Source: Verrucomicrobiaceae bacterium
Lineage (GTDB): Bacteria > Verrucomicrobiota > Verrucomicrobiia > Verrucomicrobiales > Verrucomicrobiaceae
Assembly (NCBI GenBank): GCA_027486585.1
Contig: JAIXOU010000122.1
Coordinates: 124,001-188,000, forward strand
Direction: 5' to 3'
Length of the DNA stretch: 64,000 nt
Part shown: positions 27,301-34,811 of the stretch, one piece after another
Layout: the number at the start of each line of letters is the position of its first letter
Position numbering within the stretch: the stretch's first letter is position 1
Translations under genes and position numbers: made by a program
The notes under the pieces: generated by a model
What the model was told of the DNA's origin: nothing
Seen by the model: the letters and a program-made list of their open reading frames with translations, nothing else
Databases searched by the model: none

Positions 27301-27839
27301 TGAGTCTATCTGCCTTTTTCTTTGCTCAAGCTCAGCAGCCTCAGGGACCGCCTTTGCAGCCGCTTCCGCATCCTGAATTGCCCGATCCTCCTCTCGTGCT
27401 GCCTGGACCTGATTGGTGGGTTTATATTCTTGCGGCTCTGTTAGTGATTGTCCTTCTTGGTTTGGTCCTCTGGTTGTTATTTCGTCCAGCTAAAGTATTG
27501 CCGACACCACTGCCTAAACCTTGGAGTACGGCCATGAATAGGCTTCGTGATATCCTGACTCAAGTCTCCTTGAAAACTCCCTCGCAGACGGCGGCGGACG
27601 TTTCTGAGACCTTGCGCCAATACTTTCTGCAACGTTATAAGATCCCAGCACCGTCTCGGACCTCGCAGGAATTGTTTCAGCGTCAGGGGATTCCTGCCAC
27701 CTCATTACGATTGCAGAAGTATGAATCACTCGCGGATCTCTGGGATCAGCTCGCCTTTGCACCGGTTCCAGCGGATCATGAAGAGGCCGCAAACTTGGTG
27801 AAACAGGCCATCGCAAACCTGGAGGAGGACCGCTCATGA
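27300..27839 (+). CDS. DUF4381-like single-pass membrane protein of the Bat operon
   Basis: The 179 residues consist of a short Pro/Leu-rich N-terminus, one transmembrane helix at about 40-61 (WWVYILAALLVIVLLGLVLWLL) and a helical cytoplasmic part with LRQYFLQRYKIPAPSRTSQELFQ. Size, topology and position between DUF58 and the first VWA gene match DUF4381 proteins of such operons; the family call is by resemblance. The start overlaps the upstream stop by one base and has AAGGAGG before it. The last four bases overlap the next start (ATGA). Confidence 0.75.
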   Translation: MSLSAFFFAQAQQPQGPPLQPLPHPELPDPPLVLPGPDWWVYILAALLVIVLLGLVLWLLFRPAKVLPTPLPKPWSTAMNRLRDILTQVSLKTPSQTAADVSETLRQYFLQRYKIPAPSRTSQELFQRQGIPATSLRLQKYESLADLWDQLAFAPVPADHEEAANLVKQAIANLEEDRS

Positions 27840-28861
27840 ACATTCCTTTTTTCAGAGACCACATCCTTGCGCAGCCTTATTGGCTTCTGCTTCTTTTCAT
27901 TTTGCCCTTGATGATTTGGTTGCGTGGAAAGCGGGGGAATGCACCGACAATTAGCTTCTCCACAGCCTTCATCCTGCGCGATCTGGGTACACCAGCCAGA
28001 TCCAACGCCGGCGGTTTCATGATCGGAATGGTGCTGCTGAGTCTGGCCGCCGCCATCGTTGCCTTGGCGCGACCACAGAAAGTCATCTCTCATGATGAAG
28101 ACAACACCGAAGGCATCGCTATTTGTCTGACGGTTGACGTGTCGCTCTCCATGTTGATTGAGGATTTCTATATTGGTGGTTCTCCAGTGAATCGTATCAC
28201 TGCTGCTAAACGAGTGATGCGTGATTTCATTCGTGGCCGCAACAATGACCGCATTGGCATCGTGGCTTTTGCGGGTGCTCCTTATCAGCCATGTCCCCTG
28301 ACGCTTCAGCGCGAGTGGTTGGAGGCTAACCTGGATCGCGTTCAAACAGGCGTCATGGAAGACGGCACGGCCATTGGTTCAGGTCTGGCTGCGGCCTCTC
28401 GCCGCTTGGATAAAGAAACGGTTCCCAGTAAAGTGATTATCCTGCTCACGGATGGTGCCAATAATAGTGGTAAGCTGAGTCCGCAGGATTCTGCTAAACT
28501 TGCAGCCACGCTTGGACAGAAGATTTATACCATTGCCATTGGTACACCCGGCGTTCACATGATCCCACTTCCAAATGGCCGCGTCATTACCAGCGGGCGC
28601 CAGGAGTTTGATGAAGGCACCCTTCAAGAAGTGGCCAGGATCGGCAACGGCAGCTTTTACATGGCGCAAGATTTGAGCGCTCTTGAAGAAATCTTTGAAA
28701 CGATCGACAAGCTCGAAAAGAAAGAGATCAAGCGCCGCAGTATCACCGAGACGGAGGAACTCTTTTTCTACCCCTTATCCTTGGCTGCTCTCCTGTTGGC
28801 TCTGGCTCTACTGCTGCGCTTTACGCTGCTCACTTCTTCACCCATGGCGGTAGCGACCTGA
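27836..28861 (+). CDS. BatA-like VWA membrane protein
   Basis: The 341 residues have two N-terminal membrane helices (about 13-28 and 62-80), a VWA domain at about 92-285 with the metal-ion site DVSLS, and a C-terminal membrane helix (FYPLSLAALLLALALLL). The VWA domain would face the periplasm or membrane surface. Members of this family act in envelope stress or aerotolerance (Bat) complexes. A GGAGGAGG site at 27821-27828 lies 7 bases before the start. Confidence 0.9.
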   Translation: MNIPFFRDHILAQPYWLLLLFILPLMIWLRGKRGNAPTISFSTAFILRDLGTPARSNAGGFMIGMVLLSLAAAIVALARPQKVISHDEDNTEGIAICLTVDVSLSMLIEDFYIGGSPVNRITAAKRVMRDFIRGRNNDRIGIVAFAGAPYQPCPLTLQREWLEANLDRVQTGVMEDGTAIGSGLAAASRRLDKETVPSKVIILLTDGANNSGKLSPQDSAKLAATLGQKIYTIAIGTPGVHMIPLPNGRVITSGRQEFDEGTLQEVARIGNGSFYMAQDLSALEEIFETIDKLEKKEIKRRSITETEELFFYPLSLAALLLALALLLRFTLLTSSPMAVAT

Positions 28862-28886
28862 GGTCTTTAGCTTTTACGACTCACTC

Positions 28887-30848
28887 ATGACTTTCCTAGC
28901 CCCCAAGATTCTCTACTTTCTTTTAACGCTGCCCTTGTTGGTCGCGTTGAAAACGTGGGCTGATTGGCGTGGTCAAAAAGTTTTGAAACAGTTCACTTCG
29001 CCCAGATTGCGCGGTGATTTGGTCATGGGAGCTTCTGTTTGGCGCTCATGGATCATCTTTTCTCTGCAAGGGGTCGCGCTTGCCCTGTTCATCGTCGCTT
29101 TGGCTAGGCCGATCTGGGGTGAGGATAAAATCGTGCAACAGGAATATGGGAGGAATGTGATTATCGCGATAGATACCTCCCGTTCCATGTTAGGAAATGA
29201 CATCGTGCCTGACCGCATCACAAGGGCAAAGCTGGCGGCTCAGGATGTGCTGGCTTCTCTGAAAACAGATCGCGTCGGTCTTATTGCCTTCGCTGGGAAT
29301 GCCTATCTTCAGGCACCTTTAACCACTGATCATGATGCTGTGATCGAGGCGATTCAATCTTTGGATTTCACCGCCGTGCCTAAAGGCGGAAGTGAAATTG
29401 GGCGGGCTTTGAAGCTTGCCATGGAAACCTTTGAAAAGAGCCCAGCAAAGAATCACGGTTTGATTCTATTTAGCGATGGTGGTGCACCTGACATGCAGAT
29501 CACCGAATACACAAAGCAAGCGGCGCAAAAGAACATCCTTGTCCTAACGGTAGGTGTCGGTACGGAGTCGGGCTCGCTCATTCCAGATCCCGATCCAGAT
29601 CGAGCTGGAGAGTATGTGCGTGATCAGGAAGGCAATGTCGTGAAGACCAAGCTCGAACCCAAAGTGCTCCAAGAAATCGCTGCGGCCACGCGTGGTCGCT
29701 ATTTGAAACTGGGTTCACAACCATTGGCCGAGTCAGTGGTGAAACAGCTCCTGTCGGCATTGCAGGCTCAAAGCAATGCAGCCAAAGAATTGGTGAAGCC
29801 GATTGAGCGTTTTTATTGGCCGTTGTCTATAGGCATACTGCTTCTTATGATTGCTTGGTTCATCCGTCCATCATCCTCCAGAATCAAAATGAACTCGAAC
29901 TCCACCACAAGCTGGGGGCAGCCCATTCTGCCCATTCTTTTGGCCTTGTGTTTCTTGAGCTCAGCTCAGGGAGCCAGCAAGTCCACCATGGAAAAAGCTC
30001 ATGCAGCCTATGAGCATGGCGACTTTAAACAGGCGACTGAGCTCTATGACGAATCGGTGAAAGGTGCATGGATTCCAGAGCGACGCCAACAGCTGGCTTT
30101 TGGACTCGGCACCGCTGCCTACAAGAACAAGGATTATGATCGTGCGATCAGCGGTTTTGGTCAGGCACTGGAGTCGGACGATGTCCAGGAACAATCCAAA
30201 GCTCATCGTGGTTTAGCGCATAGCCTCTATGATCTGGGAGATCGTTCTTTGGCCAAACAGCCGAAGTTTTCACTGAAAGCTTGGCGCGAGTGTGTGAAGC
30301 ACTTTGATGACTCGCTGAAAATCGACCCTGAAAACAAAGAGGTGAAGGAGAATCGCGACTTCGTCAAAAAGCGTCTTGAAGAGCTGCAGCAGCAGATGGA
30401 CGAAAAAGAGGGCAAGGATGGCAAAAAAGGCGACAAGGGTAAAAAAGGTAAGAAGGGCGAAAAAGGCCAAAAAGGTGAGAAGGGCGAAGGTGAAGAAGGC
30501 GAGAATGGTGAGCAAGACGGTGAAGGAGATGGTGAGGACGAAGAGAAGGCCCGTAAAGAAAGCCTTGGCAAACAAGAAGAAAAAGAAGGCCAAGAAGGCG
30601 AAGGGGGAGACAAAGAGAAGGAAAAAGAAGGCCAACTCCAAGCCGGCAAAGAAGGTGAAGAGGAAAGCAAAGAAGCCCGTGAACGCCGTGAAGCCAAGGA
30701 AGCTGAAATGGCCGAAAATCAGGAAAATGAGGCGACAGGCTTCAGTCGAAATGAAGCCCGCGCTTTCCTGAGAACCTATGCGGATGATCAAAAGAAAGCC
30801 ATGCTCCTACGTCCACGAGATGCTCCCGTGAATGGCAAGGACTGGTAA
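28887..30848 (+). CDS. BatB-BatC fusion: VWA domain, TPRs and a Lys/Glu/Gly-rich linker
   Basis: The 653 residues begin like BatB: two membrane helices, a VWA domain at about 88-290 with metal site DTSRS, and a membrane helix near 312-328. An internal Met at residue 335 then begins a signal-peptide-like segment (PILPILLALCFLSSAQGA). BatC-like TPR repeats follow at about 365-480 (MEKAHAAYEHGDFKQ). Residues about 505-612 are low complexity, made of repeated Lys, Glu and Gly (KKGDKGKKGKKGEKG type). The C-terminus has an FSRNEARAFLRTYADDQKKAM tail seen in such proteins. BatB and BatC are often separate genes, so this looks like an in-frame fusion that kept the second signal. Confidence 0.85.
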   Translation: MTFLAPKILYFLLTLPLLVALKTWADWRGQKVLKQFTSPRLRGDLVMGASVWRSWIIFSLQGVALALFIVALARPIWGEDKIVQQEYGRNVIIAIDTSRSMLGNDIVPDRITRAKLAAQDVLASLKTDRVGLIAFAGNAYLQAPLTTDHDAVIEAIQSLDFTAVPKGGSEIGRALKLAMETFEKSPAKNHGLILFSDGGAPDMQITEYTKQAAQKNILVLTVGVGTESGSLIPDPDPDRAGEYVRDQEGNVVKTKLEPKVLQEIAAATRGRYLKLGSQPLAESVVKQLLSALQAQSNAAKELVKPIERFYWPLSIGILLLMIAWFIRPSSSRIKMNSNSTTSWGQPILPILLALCFLSSAQGASKSTMEKAHAAYEHGDFKQATELYDESVKGAWIPERRQQLAFGLGTAAYKNKDYDRAISGFGQALESDDVQEQSKAHRGLAHSLYDLGDRSLAKQPKFSLKAWRECVKHFDDSLKIDPENKEVKENRDFVKKRLEELQQQMDEKEGKDGKKGDKGKKGKKGEKGQKGEKGEGEEGENGEQDGEGDGEDEEKARKESLGKQEEKEGQEGEGGDKEKEKEGQLQAGKEGEEESKEARERREAKEAEMAENQENEATGFSRNEARAFLRTYADDQKKAMLLRPRDAPVNGKDW

Positions 30849-30878
30849 GGCAAATGAACATAAATTTCCGAACGAATC

Positions 30879-33509
30879 ATGAACGTGTTAAGTGATCAGT
30901 CTTTAGTTTTGGATGTACCCAATGGGCACATCAAGTCTCGGCCCTGCGTGGTTGCTGTCAGTCTTTCGACCGTGAGATCATTGGCTGCCTGGGCTTGTCT
31001 CGTCCTTGTCAGTCTGACTAGCCAACTTCATGCAGCCACTGTCCGTGCCTATGTGCAGCCTGAAACGGCTAGGCCGAATCAAGTGATCAATTATGTTATC
31101 ACCGTTCAGGACGGTCAGGTGCAGAGTCTGCCTAATTTACGTTTTCCTCTTCAAATTGGCCAAACCTCAGGTGTCTCGACTTCTCAGCAGGTGAGTATCG
31201 TCAATGGTCGTCAGTCCGTGTCTCTCCAACTTTCCTGGGGCATCACAGCCACTGAACCGGGTGATTTTGTCATCCCGACACAGACCATTATTGTGGATGG
31301 GCAGCCTGTCACAACGAACGAGGTGAAATTGACTGTAGGGCAGGGAGATACACCGTTGGCAAATGGCCAAGGTGGCGAGGATAAGAATGCTCCGATCTTG
31401 CAGATCGAACTCTCCAAAAAGGAGATCTATCAAGGTGAGGTAATGCCCGTGACTTGTAGCCTTTATGTGCCGAGGCAAACACAGCTGCGTCGGCTAGGAT
31501 TGATTGAAATCGAAAAAAGTGATTTTGCTATCGCACGCTTTCCACAGACCAATGAACAAACCAGCACCATCATTGATGGGCAGAGTTATTATGTGCTGAG
31601 TTTCCGCAGCACCCTTTCCTCTTTGCGCACAGGCGATCTCAAGGTGGGGCCCGCCAATCTTGAGATGTTGATTGAAGTTCCTATGGAAGGTCAACCGCGT
31701 CAGATCTTGCCACCAGGATTTCCACAGGGCTTCTTTGGGACTGCCAGCGAGCCTAGAAAAATAGAGGTCAAAAGCCAGCAGGTTACTCTGCGTGTTTTAC
31801 CTCTCCCAACAGAAGGCAAACCGGCAAACTTCAGTGGTGCTGTGGGTGATTTCCAAATGACGGCTACGGCGAGTCCGACAGAACTCACTGTAGGTGATCC
31901 TGTTTCGGTGGAAATCGCGGTTAGCGGGGCAGGGAACTTTGATGCGCTCAATACGCCTAGTCTAGTTTCAACCGGCGGTTGGAAATTGTATCCCGCCAAG
32001 CGCTACAACATCGAAGGTCAGATCGATCAAAATCAAACACCAACGCTCGAACGTCGAGTCGGTTACTCCCAGGTTATGGTGCCAGAAGCAGTGCACAGTG
32101 AAGTGCCTCCTTTTGAGTTAACATTTTTTAGTTCGACCGATAAAAAGTATGTCACTTTGCGGACTGCGCCGATCCCGGTGAATATGAAACCTGCCCCTGC
32201 AGTCGCTGCGGCTGAAGCTTCCACTGGTGGGAGCGCTGCCGTTGTGGCTGAGGTTGCGCCTCTGGTCACCGATCCACAGGCGAACATCACCGATATTTTG
32301 ATCCGGACTACGGGTATTTCAAATTGGGTGACACCTACCTACAGCACCCTGATGCAGAACAAAGCTTTTTGGTCGGTTCAAACTGTGCCTGTGCTCCTTT
32401 TCGTCCTATCTTGCGGGATCGCTATAGTCCGGAGACGCCAGGATCTTGCCAAGGCAAGCCGGTCAGGCGAATTGTTGTCTGCTTGGAAGGAGATAGAATC
32501 ACCCGATGTTAGTGATCAGGATTTTCTTCGTCGTTCAGCTCAATTCATTCAGACCTTGAAGCCGGGTGTCTCAGCCGCTGATGCAGATTTGAAGGGAATC
32601 TTGGATCGCTACGCTTTGACCAATTTTACCGCGTCTAAACCTGATCCAATCACTGCTGAAGAAAAAACTTCCATGCTCAGGACTTTGAACTCTTTGATGC
32701 AGCAATCCATGAAAAAGCTGAGTTTGCTCATGCTGGCGCTCTGCTGTCTCAGCATGGTTAATGCACAAACGTCTGCTGCTCCGGAGGCTTCCGCTGACGA
32801 GGTTTATAAGAATGCGGTGGCTGAACTGGAAAAAGGTAATTTCACCAAGGCTCAGTATCTGGCGGAATCGCTGACGAAAAAGACGCCTCCTCAGCTGAGC
32901 GCAGAAGTCTTTCAGATCATCGGTCATGCGCGTTATCGTCAGAAAGATCTGGGACGCGCGGCACTCTGGTATCAGCGGGCACAGCTATTGGATGGACGTA
33001 ATCCCGAACTGCGTCAGAACTTGAGGCATCTTTTTGATCTAACTCGCTTTGTCAGTTTTAATGAAGCCTCACCCCTGGCTGGAATCAGCTTTATGTTGAG
33101 CTTAAATCAGTGGCTGCTTTTGGCGGCTCTTGGCTTTTGGATGCTTTGTTTGCCACTAGCTTGGCGTATTCTAAGTGGGCGCAGTCAGGCTTGGCCATTC
33201 GTCCTTTCCGCCATGGGGCTTGTCATTCTTTTGCCAGCTTCAGCCTTGGCTGCACTACGCCCTGCGAGTGAAACTCGGGTGAAGGATATCAGCATTGTGA
33301 ATCAACCCGACATCAGTGCGTATACCGCAGCGACGGTCACCAGTGGCAGCGTGATTTCACTCCCTCCTGGTAGTCAGGTGCGTGTTCTCGAAAAGCGAGG
33401 CTCCTGGATATTTGTTGAGATCCCCAATGTGCCAGAAAATCTGCGTGGCTGGGTGGAATCGGGTGCGCTTACACCTCTCTGGATTTGGGACGAAAAGCTG
33501 GTGCCTTGA
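30879..33509 (+). CDS. BatD-BatE fusion: BatD domain, TPR, SH3
   Basis: The 876 residues start with an export segment and a BatD (oxygen tolerance) region of repeated immunoglobulin-like units to about residue 480. A membrane helix lies at about 497-517, then a cytoplasmic stretch. At Met611 a complete signal-peptide-like sequence begins (MKKLSLLMLALCCLSMVNAQ). TPR helices follow at about 640-725, two membrane helices at about 744-764 and 771-793, and a bacterial SH3 domain (about 800-876, GSQVRVLEKRGSWIFVEI). The TPR-TM-TM-SH3 part is the BatE layout. Topology is consistent for one chain, with TPR and SH3 in the periplasm. It is the last gene of the Bat operon. Confidence 0.85.
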   Translation: MNVLSDQSLVLDVPNGHIKSRPCVVAVSLSTVRSLAAWACLVLVSLTSQLHAATVRAYVQPETARPNQVINYVITVQDGQVQSLPNLRFPLQIGQTSGVSTSQQVSIVNGRQSVSLQLSWGITATEPGDFVIPTQTIIVDGQPVTTNEVKLTVGQGDTPLANGQGGEDKNAPILQIELSKKEIYQGEVMPVTCSLYVPRQTQLRRLGLIEIEKSDFAIARFPQTNEQTSTIIDGQSYYVLSFRSTLSSLRTGDLKVGPANLEMLIEVPMEGQPRQILPPGFPQGFFGTASEPRKIEVKSQQVTLRVLPLPTEGKPANFSGAVGDFQMTATASPTELTVGDPVSVEIAVSGAGNFDALNTPSLVSTGGWKLYPAKRYNIEGQIDQNQTPTLERRVGYSQVMVPEAVHSEVPPFELTFFSSTDKKYVTLRTAPIPVNMKPAPAVAAAEASTGGSAAVVAEVAPLVTDPQANITDILIRTTGISNWVTPTYSTLMQNKAFWSVQTVPVLLFVLSCGIAIVRRRQDLAKASRSGELLSAWKEIESPDVSDQDFLRRSAQFIQTLKPGVSAADADLKGILDRYALTNFTASKPDPITAEEKTSMLRTLNSLMQQSMKKLSLLMLALCCLSMVNAQTSAAPEASADEVYKNAVAELEKGNFTKAQYLAESLTKKTPPQLSAEVFQIIGHARYRQKDLGRAALWYQRAQLLDGRNPELRQNLRHLFDLTRFVSFNEASPLAGISFMLSLNQWLLLAALGFWMLCLPLAWRILSGRSQAWPFVLSAMGLVILLPASALAALRPASETRVKDISIVNQPDISAYTAATVTSGSVISLPPGSQVRVLEKRGSWIFVEIPNVPENLRGWVESGALTPLWIWDEKLVP

Positions 33510-33629
33510 CTTCTTGTTCACGTCTTTGCATTTCCAGCGTTGATTTCCTAATGTCAGTCGTAGAAAGGGATGGCAGCTTAATTGCGTTAACCACTTCTCC
33601 CATTTTTTTCCAAACCTCCCCAACCAACC

Positions 33630-34691
33630 ATGACACCCGAAGAAGCTAAATCTCAGCTAGATCATCAGATCCGTGAAATCATCCAATGGCATTTCTCACC
33701 CGAGACTGGATGCCCTTTCTGGCTTGATTGGGCCAAGAAGAACTTTGACCCTCGCGGTGTCGTCAATAATTACGAAGACATCATTGCCAAGTTTCCTCAC
33801 TTCCAGGACGAATGGCTCAGAGATCTTCAGCCAGAGGTTTGGGTGCCTGAGGCTTTCAAAGGTAAGCCTTTCAGCGTCTTTGAAACCGGTGGCACTACTG
33901 GCATGCCGAAGCAGCGCGTGGGCTGGAATGACTTCCGTGTCGATTATGAGGAGTTCAGCCATAAACTCGATGACAAGCATTTCCCACTGGGCGAATCCTG
34001 GATCATGGTCGGCCCTACCGGACCGCGTCGTCTTCGTCTAGCTGTCGAGCATTTGGCCAATTATCGCGGCAGTTCCTGCTACTTCATCGATCTCGATCCC
34101 CGCTTCGTGAAGAAAGTCATTTCGAATAAACAGTTCGAAGTTGCTCGTGCCTACATGGACCATGTCGTCGATCAGGCTGTGACCCTGCTGAAGAATCGTA
34201 AAATCTCTGCGATTTTCACCACTCCGAAGCTTCTGGAAGCTCTGGCTGAAAAGGTGGATCTCTATGGCGTGGGTATTCGCGGTTGCTTCGTCGGAGGCAC
34301 TACGATGACTCCTCAGTATGTGCGATTCATTGTCGAAGAAGTGCTGGAAGGCCGCATCGGCTTCTATCCGACCTACGGCAACACACTCATGGGCTTGGCT
34401 GCCAGCGTGCCGCTGACGCCTGAAGATAACTTCTCTATTTCCTATTATGCGCCTCAGCCGCGTGCTGTGCTTCGCGTAGTCGATCCAAACAATACGGACA
34501 ACACCGTGGACTACGATGCCTGGGGCCGTGTGGAATTGACCACGCTGACCAAGGAGTTCTTCATGCCACGCTTCCTGGAGCGTGATGAAGCCATGCGCCG
34601 CAGACCGCGCGCTCCTTATGCCTGGGACGGCGTGGCCGATGTCCGGCCTTTTGGAGCGATGGAAAAGACCATCGTTGAAGGTGTTTACTGA
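33630..34691 (+). CDS. Short AMP-binding (phenylacetate-CoA-ligase-like) protein
   Basis: The 353 residues contain a P-loop of the ANL superfamily, FETGGTTGMPKQR (near residues 89-101), and later AMP-binding-like segments FVGGTTMTP and YPTYGNTLMG followed by DAWGRVELTTLT. It resembles phenylacetate-CoA ligase-type enzymes but is shorter than the roughly 430 residues of that family, and the mobile C-terminal lid domain is not evident. It may activate a carboxylic acid as an adenylate, or may have lost the thioester step. The gene is single, has a C-rich leader without a Shine-Dalgarno sequence and is followed by a clear terminator. Confidence 0.65.
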   Translation: MTPEEAKSQLDHQIREIIQWHFSPETGCPFWLDWAKKNFDPRGVVNNYEDIIAKFPHFQDEWLRDLQPEVWVPEAFKGKPFSVFETGGTTGMPKQRVGWNDFRVDYEEFSHKLDDKHFPLGESWIMVGPTGPRRLRLAVEHLANYRGSSCYFIDLDPRFVKKVISNKQFEVARAYMDHVVDQAVTLLKNRKISAIFTTPKLLEALAEKVDLYGVGIRGCFVGGTTMTPQYVRFIVEEVLEGRIGFYPTYGNTLMGLAASVPLTPEDNFSISYYAPQPRAVLRVVDPNNTDNTVDYDAWGRVELTTLTKEFFMPRFLERDEAMRRRPRAPYAWDGVADVRPFGAMEKTIVEGVY

Positions 34692-34721
34692 GTTTTTGAG
34701 TTTCAGTATGCTGCAAATTTG

Positions 34722-34751
34722 GCGGCGACTCTCATGGGTCGCCGCTTTTTT
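34722..34751 (+). terminator. Rho-independent terminator after the AMP-binding gene
   Basis: GCGGCGAC (34722-34729) and GTCGCCGC (34738-34745) form a perfect 8-base GC-rich stem with an 8-base loop, followed by six Ts. It ends the transcript of the acyl-ligase-like gene before the DUF1549 gene. Confidence 0.85.
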
Positions 34752-34811
34752 GTGATTCTGAATATTATTTTGAATTGTGAAAAAGTCTGATTCGGTTGGC
34801 GTTAGTGTGTC

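Noticed and set aside
30227-30791. Long antisense frames rich in Ser/Pro or Phe/Leu opposite the BatB-BatC gene
   Set aside because: They arise from the Lys/Glu/Gly-biased codons of the real gene; the apparent membrane-like text is an artefact of composition.
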